From JBFLVQ01 sp040758525 (GTDB lineage: Bacteria > Acidobacteriota > Blastocatellia > Chloracidobacteriales > JADJPF01), in NCBI GenBank assembly GCA_040758525.1, contig JBFLVQ010000287.1, positions 1-11,059 of the forward strand: a stretch of 11,059 nt of DNA, written 5' to 3'. A model generated the notes under the pieces. It was not told the DNA's origin. It saw only the letters and a list, made by a program, of their open reading frames with translations, and did not search any database. Below are positions 4,479 to 11,059 of the stretch, piece after piece (the stretch's first letter is position 1; each line of letters begins with the position of its first letter). Made by a program: the position numbers and the translations under genes.

Positions 4479-6242
4479 ATGGCATGGGATAAGATTATCA
4501 AGACAGCACAGGACTGGATCATTGAGCCAAATCTTTGGGACTATGAACAGAAACACGCTGCTTTCAGTTGGGATGCGGCTCGTTGCGAATTGACTGGATT
4601 GCCTGCAGGACGTGGACTCAATATCGCATATGAAGCTATTGATCGGCATGCGGCTGGCCCTGACGGTGAACGCTTAGCATTAAGATGGTTGAGCAAAAGT
4701 GGAGCTATTGAAGATTACACATATTTTCAATTGAGTAGGCTCACCAACAGATTTGCTAATGTTCTAAAAAAACTTGGCGTTGTCAAAGGAGATCGAGTAT
4801 ATGCGCTAGCAGGCCGTATTCCTGAACTCTACATTACAGCTCTCGGAACGCTAAAGAACAGAAGTGTATTTTGCCCACTCTTTTCCGCATTTGGCCCAGA
4901 ACCGATCAAAGCACGGATGCTAATTGGAAAACCAAAAGTTCTTTTTACCACAGAATCCTTATACCACAGAAAAGTGAAAGAGATCCGGAACTCCTTGCCA
5001 TTCTTAGAACAGATAATACTTGTTGGTGACGAAGACGAGCCAACAAATGTGGCTGGCACTATCGATTACTACAGGCTAATGGATGAAGCTAGCGATCAAT
5101 TTGAGATAGAGCCGACCGATCCGGAAGATACTGCTCTCTTACATTTTACTAGCGGGACTACGGGAACACCTAAAGGCGCTATTCATGTTCATGGGGCAGT
5201 ATTAGCTCACTATATTACCGGTAAGTTTGCTCTCGATCTACATAAAGGCGACGTCTTTTGGTGCACTGCCGACCCAGGCTGGGTAACAGGCACCTCTTAT
5301 GGCATTATCGCTCCATTAACCAATGGTGTTACCAGCATTATTGATGAAGGTGATTTTGATGCGGGACGCTGGTATGGAATTCTTGAGGCTGAAAAAGTTT
5401 CTGTCTGGTATACTGCACCAACTGCAATTCGAATGATGATGAAAGCCAATCCATATCTGATTCGCGGTTACAATCATAGTTCATTACGATTCCTTGCCAG
5501 TGTCGGAGAACCGCTTAATCCAGAAGCGGTAGTTTGGGGTAAGAAAGTCTTCGGACTACCTTTTCACGATAATTGGTGGCAGACAGAGACAGGTGGAATA
5601 ATGATCGCAAACTATTCTGCAATGGATATCAAGCCTGGTTCAATGGGTCGCCCTCTGCCGGGGATCGAAGCTTTCATAGTACATCAAGATAAAGAAGGCA
5701 AAGTAATGGTTATTGATGATCCTGATGTACAGGGAGAATTGGCATTACGACCAGGATGGCCATCGATGTTTCGCGGATACTGGAACGAATCAGAACGATA
5801 CCAGAAATGTTTTGCTGACGGCTTTTATCTTACTGGCGATTTAGCTAGGCGCGATCGTGATGGCTACTTCTGGTTCGTAGCACGCAAGGATGATGTCATT
5901 AAGAGTTCAGGCCATCTGATCGGTCCTTTTGAAGTAGAAAGTTTATTAATGGAGCATAGATCGGTAGCTGAAGCAGGCGTGATTGGCAAACCCGACACAG
6001 TAGCCGGAGAAATAGTCAAAGCTTTTGTGTTACTCAAGAATGGCTATGAACCGAATGATGGACTGAAAAGAGAGTTGATGGCCTTTGCACGTAAAGAACT
6101 GGGCGCCGTAGTAGCACCAAAAGAGATTGAATTCGTATCCAAACTGCCGAGAACTAGGAGCGGCAAGATTATGCGCCGGTTGTTGAAAGCCAGAGAGATG
6201 GGTCTACCAGAAGGGGACATCTCAACGCTTGAGGAGAATTGA
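4479..6242 (+). CDS. acsA: Acetyl-CoA synthetase (AMP-forming acetate-CoA ligase)
   Basis: This 587-aa cytoplasmic member of the ANL adenylating family converts acetate, ATP and CoA to acetyl-CoA, AMP and PPi. Motifs in order are the P-loop TSGTTGTPKG (residues 224-233), DPGWVTGTSYG (265-275), NWWQTETGG (365-373), YLTGDLARRDRDGYFWFVAR (450-469), the hinge KDDVIKSSGHLIGPFEVE (470-487), and PRTRSGKIMRR (557-567). Lys563 is the catalytic lysine that is typically controlled by reversible acetylation. The Trp in WWQTETGG closes the acyl pocket in Acs and points to acetate or propionate rather than longer acids. Length and form fit the shorter AcsA type (about 570 aa). It is the first gene of the operon: its TGA directly abuts the ATG of E1 alpha, and its last codons carry that gene's GAGGAG site. 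Confidence 0.93.
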   Translation: MAWDKIIKTAQDWIIEPNLWDYEQKHAAFSWDAARCELTGLPAGRGLNIAYEAIDRHAAGPDGERLALRWLSKSGAIEDYTYFQLSRLTNRFANVLKKLGVVKGDRVYALAGRIPELYITALGTLKNRSVFCPLFSAFGPEPIKARMLIGKPKVLFTTESLYHRKVKEIRNSLPFLEQIILVGDEDEPTNVAGTIDYYRLMDEASDQFEIEPTDPEDTALLHFTSGTTGTPKGAIHVHGAVLAHYITGKFALDLHKGDVFWCTADPGWVTGTSYGIIAPLTNGVTSIIDEGDFDAGRWYGILEAEKVSVWYTAPTAIRMMMKANPYLIRGYNHSSLRFLASVGEPLNPEAVVWGKKVFGLPFHDNWWQTETGGIMIANYSAMDIKPGSMGRPLPGIEAFIVHQDKEGKVMVIDDPDVQGELALRPGWPSMFRGYWNESERYQKCFADGFYLTGDLARRDRDGYFWFVARKDDVIKSSGHLIGPFEVESLLMEHRSVAEAGVIGKPDTVAGEIVKAFVLLKNGYEPNDGLKRELMAFARKELGAVVAPKEIEFVSKLPRTRSGKIMRRLLKAREMGLPEGDISTLEEN

Positions 6243-7241
6243 ATGAGTATTGTGAGCAAACCAGAAACGGCTTTAATAGAAAAAGCGCATGCGCTCTTAC
6301 TATTGCAAGAAATGATACGCATTCGTCGCTTTGAAGAGAAAGCTGCCGAACTTTACAGCCTGGGAAAGATTCGTGGCTTTTTACATCTATATATTGGTGA
6401 GGAAGCAGTAGCAGTAGGCGCGATGCAAGCGCTTACACTTGATGATGCGATCGTAGCAACCTATCGCGAACATGGCCAGGCTTTGGCGAGAGGTATTCCT
6501 GCAGGCTCCTTAATGGCAGAGATGTATGGCAAAGTTAATGGCTGTAGTCATGGTCATGGTGGTTCTATGCACTTCTTTGATGTTACGCGCTGCTTTTATG
6601 GTGGATACGCGATTGTAAGCGGTGGATTGCCAATTGCTGTTGGCCTTGCACTCGCCGACAAACTTCAAAATCGCGCTAGAGTGACAGCCTGTTTTTTTGG
6701 TGACGGCGCTGTAGCAGAAGGAGAGTTTCAAGAATCGCTTAATCTTGCTGCGCTATGGAAACTACCAGTTCTCTTTATCTGTGAAAATAATCGTTATGCT
6801 ATGGGTACAGCAATTGAGAAACATCAGGCCCAGTTGGATCTCTGTTTGAAGGCGGTAGGATGTGGCTTACCTGCCGAGTCGGTAGATGGTATGAATGTTC
6901 TCGCCGTAGAGGCAGCAACACAACAGGCAGCAGATTTTGTGCGTAGTGGTGAAGGCCCCTACTTTCTAGAAGCAAAGACATATCGATTTCGCGCGCATTC
7001 TATGGCTGATCCTGACCTTTATAGAACTAAAGAAGAGATTGAGCAATGGAAGAAGCGTGATCCAATTATTATTTTTCAGACTATGTTAAAAGATTTAAGG
7101 TTGTTAAATGATGTGGATCTGTTAAACATCGAAGCTAAGGTAACCGAGGAGATTGATGCGGCGGTCACTACGGCTGAAGCAGGAGAATGGGAAGCTATTG
7201 ATGATCTGCTCAAAGATGTATATACAACGGAGATATCATGA
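6243..7241 (+). CDS. pdhA: 2-oxoacid (pyruvate/acetoin) dehydrogenase E1 component, alpha subunit
   Basis: This 332-aa thiamine-diphosphate enzyme subunit forms an alpha2-beta2 E1 with the next gene; it decarboxylates a 2-oxoacid (or cleaves acetoin) and passes the acyl unit to the E2 lipoyl arm. Residues 42-54 (KIRGFLHLYIGEE), GHGGSMHFF (104-112), the TPP motif GDGAVAEGEF (153-162) closing with ENN (181-183), and the active-site loop YRFRAHSMADPD (247-258) are all present. Length is normal for the short-alpha-subunit type. Pyruvate and acetoin dehydrogenases of this class cannot be told apart by motif; with an acetyl-CoA synthetase beside it, pyruvate is favoured. It starts immediately after the acs stop (GAGGAG at 6231-6236) and overlaps E1 beta by ATGA. 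Confidence 0.92.
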   Translation: MSIVSKPETALIEKAHALLLLQEMIRIRRFEEKAAELYSLGKIRGFLHLYIGEEAVAVGAMQALTLDDAIVATYREHGQALARGIPAGSLMAEMYGKVNGCSHGHGGSMHFFDVTRCFYGGYAIVSGGLPIAVGLALADKLQNRARVTACFFGDGAVAEGEFQESLNLAALWKLPVLFICENNRYAMGTAIEKHQAQLDLCLKAVGCGLPAESVDGMNVLAVEAATQQAADFVRSGEGPYFLEAKTYRFRAHSMADPDLYRTKEEIEQWKKRDPIIIFQTMLKDLRLLNDVDLLNIEAKVTEEIDAAVTTAEAGEWEAIDDLLKDVYTTEIS

Positions 7242-8215
7242 CCATTACAAAGATGACATATCGAGAGGCTATACGTAGTGCATTGTGGGAAGCGTTAACC
7301 AATGATCCTCGCGTCTTCCTGATGGGAGAGGATGTTGGCTGCTATGGAGGCGCTTTTGCTGTAAGCCTAGGGTTACTAAAAGAGTTTGGTCCTGAACGAG
7401 TGCGCGATACACCATTATCAGAATCCACTTTCGTAGGCGCCGGTATTGGCGCGGCTCTTGGGGGTATGCGACCAATCGTCGAGATAATGACCGTCAATTT
7501 TAGCCTATTAGCGCTTGATCAGATCGTCAATAATGCAGCCACTCTCCGGCATATGTCTGGTGGACAGTTGAATGTTCCACTGGTAGTACGTATGGCAACC
7601 GGAGGAGGACGACAACTTGCTGCACAGCACTCACATAGCCTGGAAGGATGGTATGCGCATATTCCTGGAATTAAAGTCCTTGTTCCAGCAACCGTGGCCG
7701 ATGCAAAAGGAATGTTGTTAGCGGCATTGAAAGAGCCCGATCCAGTATTTATTTTCGAGCATGCAACACTCTATCCAATGGAGGGCGAAATTGACGAAGC
7801 GGATCGTTCAATAGATATCAGAAAGGCAATGATACGCCGTACGGGTGACGATGTCACGCTAATCACTTATGGTGGATCGCTCTTTAAGGTTATCGATGCT
7901 GCTAATCGATTAAATGAACATGGTATAAATTGTGAAGTTATCGATCTGCGCTCCCTCAGACCTCTTGATATTGAAACAGTATTAAACTCAATCGCGAAGA
8001 CACATCATGCCGTTATTATAGATGAAGCATGGCGAACCGGAAGCTTTGCTGCTGAGATTAGCGCTCAGATTATGGAAGGTGGATTTGATAACCTCGATGC
8101 TCCAGTGGCGCGAGTATGCAGCGCTGAAGTACCGATACCTTATGCAAAGCATATGGAAGATGCTGCATTACCACAAGTAGAGACTATTATAAAGACAGTT
8201 CTGAATATTGTTTAA
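7238..8215 (+). CDS. pdhB: 2-oxoacid (pyruvate/acetoin) dehydrogenase E1 component, beta subunit
   Basis: The 325-aa partner of E1 alpha begins with the transketolase pyrimidine-binding domain: TYREAIRSALWEAL, LMGEDVGCYGGAF, and RDTPLSEST, whose Glu62 is in the position that activates TPP. Then come IVEIMTVNF and QHSHSLEGWYAHIPGIKVLV, with the conserved active-site His131. The C-terminal transketolase domain follows (VTLITYGGS, VIDLRSLRPLD, IDEAWRTGSF, VPIPYAKHMED). All expected landmarks and the usual length are present. The ATG overlaps the alpha-subunit stop (ATGA), with GGAGAT 4 nt upstream of the start. The stop lies 4 bp before the E2 ATG. There is no sign of decay. Confidence 0.93.
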   Translation: MTITKMTYREAIRSALWEALTNDPRVFLMGEDVGCYGGAFAVSLGLLKEFGPERVRDTPLSESTFVGAGIGAALGGMRPIVEIMTVNFSLLALDQIVNNAATLRHMSGGQLNVPLVVRMATGGGRQLAAQHSHSLEGWYAHIPGIKVLVPATVADAKGMLLAALKEPDPVFIFEHATLYPMEGEIDEADRSIDIRKAMIRRTGDDVTLITYGGSLFKVIDAANRLNEHGINCEVIDLRSLRPLDIETVLNSIAKTHHAVIIDEAWRTGSFAAEISAQIMEGGFDNLDAPVARVCSAEVPIPYAKHMEDAALPQVETIIKTVLNIV

Positions 8216-8219
8216 TGCT

Positions 8220-9398
8220 ATGGCAAACTTTGTAATGCCAAAACTTGGCGCAGATATGACGATGGGAAAATTGCTCACCTGGCGCAAAGCTGTGGGCGAT
8301 AAGATAGTGCGAGGCGAAATTATTGCTGAGATCGAGACCGATAAATCCGATATCGAGATTGAATCTTTTGTAACTGGTGTAGTAGAGAAGATACTGATTC
8401 AGCCAGGTGAGAAAGTTCCTACCGGAACAGTGCTGGCGATTATTCGAGAAGAAGGTAAACCGTTCGAAGCGGAAGCGACTGCTAGCATCGCTTCAGAAAT
8501 ATCAGGACCAATCTTTTACCCTGTTACCCAACCAACTAGCCAACCATCATCTCAACTGAAGATTGAGGATAAACGATTGCGTATCTCGCCAGTGGCGAAG
8601 AAACGCGCACAAGAGTTAGGAATTGATCCTGTCACTATTGTGGGAAGCGGCCCCAATGGGCGTATTACCTCAGAGGATATTGAGCGCGTAGCGGAAGCGA
8701 AGAAGACAGAACAGATCGAACTCGCTATCAACCGGCAAGCAAGAATGCGCCAGGCCGTCGCTTCCACTATGGCTAGATCAAAACGGGAGATCCCTCATTA
8801 TTACTTGAGCACTAGTATTGATATGAGTCACGCTCTAGAATGGTTGGCTACAGAAAATCAAAAACGATCTATTGAAAAACGGTTGCTCTACAGCGTTCTG
8901 CTCATTAAAGCAGTAGCGCTTGCTTTGCGAGGTTTTTCTGAACTGAATTCAACCTGGACAGATAATAAAGTCGTGCCTAATAATGAGATTCATGTTGGTG
9001 TAGCGATCTCGCTTCATAAAGGTGGTCTGGTTGCACCAGCACTTCATAATACAGATCAACAGAGCCTGGATGAATTAATGAAAAACCTCCAAGATCTTGT
9101 TAAACGCGCGCGTAATGGTTTGCTAAGAAGCACTGAGGTTTCTGATCCTACCATTACCATTACAAACCTGGGCGAACAGGGAGTAGAAACGGTCTTTGGC
9201 ATCATCTATCCGCCTCAAGTTGCACTGGTCGGTTTTGGAAAAGTGGTCGAGCGTCCCTGGTCAGTAGCAGGGCAGATCGTGTCCCGACCAATTATAACAA
9301 TAACCCTCTCAGCCGATCACCGTGTTAGCGATGGGCACAGAGGGGGTCAGTTTTTAACGGCAGTAGACAGACTACTTCAGGAGCCAAATAATCTATGA
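8220..9398 (+). CDS. pdhC: Dihydrolipoyl acyltransferase (E2) of the 2-oxoacid dehydrogenase complex
   Basis: This 392-aa core enzyme moves acetyl from its lipoyl arm to CoA. It has one lipoyl domain (about 1-77) with the lipoylated Lys42 in IETDKSDIEIES, a linker rich in Pro, Ser, Gln and Thr (about 85-115), a peripheral-subunit-binding domain (RISPVAKKRAQELGID ... GRITSEDIERV, about 121-157), and a catalytic domain from about 170 with SADHRVSDG (His367, Asp371 of the HxxxDG site) near the C terminus. The start is taken at ATG 8220 (MANFVMPKLGADMTMGKL), the usual E2 beginning. A TTG at 8208 would add four residues and overlap E1 beta. The binding domain implies docking of an E3, yet no lipoamide dehydrogenase gene is in the window. 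The stop overlaps the ACP start (ATGA). Confidence 0.93.
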   Translation: MANFVMPKLGADMTMGKLLTWRKAVGDKIVRGEIIAEIETDKSDIEIESFVTGVVEKILIQPGEKVPTGTVLAIIREEGKPFEAEATASIASEISGPIFYPVTQPTSQPSSQLKIEDKRLRISPVAKKRAQELGIDPVTIVGSGPNGRITSEDIERVAEAKKTEQIELAINRQARMRQAVASTMARSKREIPHYYLSTSIDMSHALEWLATENQKRSIEKRLLYSVLLIKAVALALRGFSELNSTWTDNKVVPNNEIHVGVAISLHKGGLVAPALHNTDQQSLDELMKNLQDLVKRARNGLLRSTEVSDPTITITNLGEQGVETVFGIIYPPQVALVGFGKVVERPWSVAGQIVSRPIITITLSADHRVSDGHRGGQFLTAVDRLLQEPNNL

Positions 9399-9643
9399 CG
9401 AAAGATGAGCTCAAAGGAATTGTTCTACGTATTCTAGGGGAGATTGCCCCGGAAGCAGATCTATCACGAATTAATCCTAGCGAAAATCTTCGAGATCAAC
9501 TTGATATCGACTCAATGGATTTTCTCAACTTTGTAATAGCACTTAATAAAGAATTAAAGATCGAGATTCCTGAAACAGACTATCCAAAGTTTGCTACTTT
9601 GGATAGCTCAGTAGAACATATTATACTGAGCTTTTCCAAATAA
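9395..9643 (+). CDS. Acyl carrier protein co-encoded with the PDH complex
   Basis: This 82-aa acidic, helical protein has the ACP fold pattern: helix 1 MTKDELKGIVLRILGEIAP, then INPSENLRDQLDIDSMDFLN. Ser40 in D-S-M-D is the phosphopantetheine attachment site (consensus DSL/DSM). Helices 2 and 3 follow with IEIPETDY. It differs from the fatty-acid AcpP signature (GADSLDTVELVMA) and so looks like a dedicated carrier rather than the housekeeping one. AGGAG at 9379-9383 and the ATGA overlap with the E2 stop indicate translational coupling. By inference it receives an acyl group connected with the acetyl-CoA or acyl-lipoyl chemistry of this operon. No partner ketosynthase or transferase is in the window; genes that might have followed are replaced by a small-ORF stretch and an insertion sequence. 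Confidence 0.88.
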   Translation: MTKDELKGIVLRILGEIAPEADLSRINPSENLRDQLDIDSMDFLNFVIALNKELKIEIPETDYPKFATLDSSVEHIILSFSK

Positions 9644-9656
9644 GGATAAATAGCTG

Positions 9657-9679
9657 AAAGAGATAAACTAACCCTCTTT
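9657..9679 (+). terminator. Weak candidate terminator after the acp gene
   Basis: AAAGAG (9657-9662) pairs with CTCTTT (9674-9679) across an 11-nt loop and is followed by only one further T. The 6-bp AT-leaning stem is weak. It lies 13 bp after the acp stop, the right place for the end of the operon, but read-through is as likely. Confidence 0.2.
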
Positions 9680-9705
9680 TGTCACTAAGAGATATATAGT
9701 ATATT
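9679..9705 (+). promoter_or_regulatory. Possible sigma-70-like promoter for the tiny ORF pair
   Basis: TTGTCA (9679-9684) and TATATT (9700-9705) are close to -35 and -10 consensus but with a short 15-bp spacer. Transcription would begin around 9712, only about 9 nt before the ATG at 9721. This is weak evidence in an AT-rich stretch. Confidence 0.2.
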
Positions 9706-9720
9706 ACGGGGCAAAACCCA

Positions 9721-9810
9721 ATGAAAGAGAAAAGACGGTTCTGGCGCAATTTTGATGCTTCAATGGAAACCAATACTAAATCGCCATATGGTGGCGGCTA
9801 TAAAGTATGA
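9721..9810 (+). CDS. Possible tiny ORF (29 aa), unrecognised
   Basis: An ATG at 9721 gives a basic N-terminal stretch (MKEKRRFWRNF), then a Gly-rich end (SPYGGGYKV) and TGA. There is no proper Shine-Dalgarno, only ACGGGGC. Its stop overlaps the ATG of the next tiny frame as ATGA. The same frame resumes after two TGA codons with a protein-like stretch (IAPAKFYPLLRPFSIANQIK). It may be a micro-protein, the damaged 5' end of a gene lost when the insertion sequence arrived, or chance. Confidence 0.25.
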   Translation: MKEKRRFWRNFDASMETNTKSPYGGGYKV

Positions 9811-9905
9811 AAACCAGCGGACTGAAAAAACAATTTGAGAATTGCACCGGCGAAATTCTACCCTTTGCTGCGACCATTCAGCATAGCCAATCAGATCAAA
9901 GGTAG
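9807..9905 (+). CDS. Possible tiny ORF (32 aa), ATGA-coupled, unrecognised
   Basis: It starts MKTSGLKKQFENCTGEILPF and ends at TAG 9903-9905. Its ATG overlaps the preceding tiny frame by ATGA. A single frameshift would fuse the two into a frame of about 60 residues, so they may be one broken gene rather than two. No motif was recognised. The stretch from 9906 to 9958 holds nothing I can identify. Confidence 0.22.
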   Translation: MKTSGLKKQFENCTGEILPFAATIQHSQSDQR

Positions 9906-9958
9906 CTACTATAGCCGATACTACAAGAACCGCATTTATTGTTAGGCTTGACGCTAAC

Positions 9959-11059
9959 GCTCTTTGCGTGTCGGCCCATCAAATTTTTACAAGGACGCGT
10001 TTTTTGAGCAAATCGAATTTTGCTCTGCCATACATCTGGCGCTTTATATATTTCAAGCGATTAACCTGGCCTTCGGTCTGGCCATTACTATAGGCCAGTG
10101 TTAGGCTGGCTAATACAGCCGCTTTATCACGAATTATGCCATTAGCAAAACTGCACAGTTGTGTGATGCCGCTTTCTTTCACCTTTTTCAACCAGCTATC
10201 AAGATCTTTTCCCTTACGCTCTTTCACCATGCTAATAAAATCTTGCGCCAAGCTACGGGCCAATGTAATTTCAGGACATATATCACATAGCCTAATCAAG
10301 AAGGTTTGATCTTCGGCGTCTAACTCAGCAAAGTCGTTCTGTAATAACAAGCACTACGACGTGCTGATGGTGGATCTATTGATTTGATCAATCGGTAAAA
10401 TTGTTCGCCAATTTCTTACATATTCCTTTAACGCAGTTATTCCGCCTTGATACCCTTTGGCGCGCAACTCTCGATAAATTTGTGCAGCATTATGACAGCC
10501 GCTCTCCCATCGCTCCTTTATATAAGCATGAAATGGTGCAAGTTGAGTACATTTTGCGCGTGACCGAGTTATTTTTGGCAGTGATTGTAGCGATCTTATT
10601 TGCGAGTAGTGCCATACTGTATTTCTGGATAGCCCAAGTTTTTTTGCGATCTTCCTGATGCTAATACCTTGCTGATGTAATTTGAGCACCTCATTGAATC
10701 TGACGTTGCGGCGCTCTCGCCGCGCATTACTATCTCGCTGTGTGCGGGTTTCTTTTATTGGCAGTTCACTCTTTTTCTTCTCATGCTCAAGTAAAGCATC
10801 AGCTTGCTGAATGGATGCTATTTCTTCCGCAGCCTGACGAGCAAATTTATATTTTCCCTCCATAAACTGCTCCAAATGTGCTCCTAAATTATTAAGCAAA
10901 TGCCAACGATCAGCTACTTGTTTAGCTTGTGGCGCTCACAATGTTATGGCTTCAGCATATACTAGCCCGTGTCGTTCTCATCACTAAAATGATGGTCTGT
11001 TGATAAGCTTTTACTTCCTTAATCTCTACGCCGGGGTCTGCTTTCACTAATGCTGGAGT
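9959..11059 (-). mobile_element. Decayed ISL3-family insertion sequence (3' part, continues past window)
   Basis: The segment carries the transposase pseudogene described separately. Its inner boundary is set tentatively at GCTCTTTGCGTG (9959-9970), about 20 bp beyond the transposase stop. ISL3 ends usually begin GGCTCTT or GGNTCTT, so this is a plausible terminal inverted repeat. The opposite end is outside the window, so neither the repeat pair nor the expected 8-bp target duplication can be checked. The element lies downstream of the operon in opposite orientation and does not interrupt it. Confidence 0.7.
9979..11059 (-). pseudogene. ISL3-family transposase, multiply disrupted
   Basis: Reading leftward, the order is a ADPGVEI segment, then RHGLVYAEAI, QVADRWHLLNNLG, a basic coiled region, a helix-turn-helix (LHQQGISIRKIAKKLGLSRN), RWESGCHNAAQIYRELRAKG, and the C terminus DLDSWLKKVKESG, SNGQTEGQVNRLKYIKRQMY, FDLLKKRVL. 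This is the standard ISL3 transposase order, with the last catalytic Glu in TEGQVNRLK. Lesions visible are: (1) a frame change with apparent extra sequence near 10990-11020, where the second catalytic Asp should be; (2) TGA at 10936-10938 where the family has Trp (TLWAPQAKQVADRWH); (3) a frame change near 10377, after which DPPSARRSA is read in another frame; and (4) loss of one base near 10347/10348 that restores the frame and creates the TAG at 10354-10356. It is not functional. The N-terminal part lies outside the window. Confidence 0.88.

Noticed and set aside
8208..8219. Upstream TTG start for E2
   Set aside because: MANFVMPKLGADM from ATG 8220 is the normal E2 N terminus, and the TTG would only add four residues overlapping E1 beta.
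10401..10658. Plus-strand 85-codon frame with a hydrophobic C terminus
   Set aside because: It lies antisense within clearly recognisable ISL3 transposase coding sequence, so it is a shadow frame.
9721..11059. Possible TGA recoding, because TGA interrupts protein-like frames here and replaces Trp in the transposase
   Set aside because: The acs, E1 alpha, E2 and other intact genes end in TGA placed exactly at the next start codon, and the transposase also has frameshifts. Ordinary pseudogene decay explains it.

Overview
The window looks like an accessory 'stress and acetyl-CoA' region of a moderately AT-rich, Gram-negative-type bacterium. A secreted protein with an Ala-Gln signal-peptide end, an ISL3-family transposase and the gene content would suit an Acidobacteriota (Blastocatellia-like) or similar soil or mat bacterium. 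That placement is an impression, not a result.

Left part (1-1570), minus strand: a three-gene block transcribed right to left. It holds an open but 5'-truncated groEL (C-terminal half only), a two-CBS-domain protein, and a YtxH-like membrane protein cut by the window edge. Upstream of it (1509-1867) is a gene-poor stretch with a perfect 16-bp palindrome and a separate 9-bp inverted repeat.

Middle (1863-4478): a 44-codon C-terminal remnant of a CrtI/phytoene-desaturase-like FAD oxidoreductase (minus), a small hypothetical protein of 79 aa (plus), a 353-aa exported protein with Ig-like modules (plus), a universal stress protein (minus), and behind it a PEP synthase remnant that appears to join an N-terminal piece to the extreme C terminus. 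Three minus-strand genes (groEL, crtI-like, ppsA) survive mainly as 3' ends, which reads as repeated deletion scarring in an old stress-gene island.

Right-centre (4479-9643), plus strand: five tightly packed intact genes, namely acetyl-CoA synthetase, 2-oxoacid (pyruvate/acetoin) dehydrogenase E1 alpha, E1 beta, dihydrolipoyl acyltransferase E2, and a small acyl carrier protein. Start/stop contacts are 0 bp, ATGA, 4 bp and ATGA, so they very likely form one translationally coupled operon. Acetate activation and oxidative decarboxylation both give acetyl-CoA. The terminal carrier protein suggests that acyl groups are passed on to a phosphopantetheine carrier. No E3 (lipoamide dehydrogenase) is present, so it must come from elsewhere.

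Right end (9644-11059): a short stretch with two tiny ATGA-overlapping reading frames, then the 3' part of a decayed ISL3-family insertion sequence on the minus strand, with at least one nonsense codon and several frameshifts, running off the window.

No tRNA, rRNA, CRISPR array or riboswitch was recognised.
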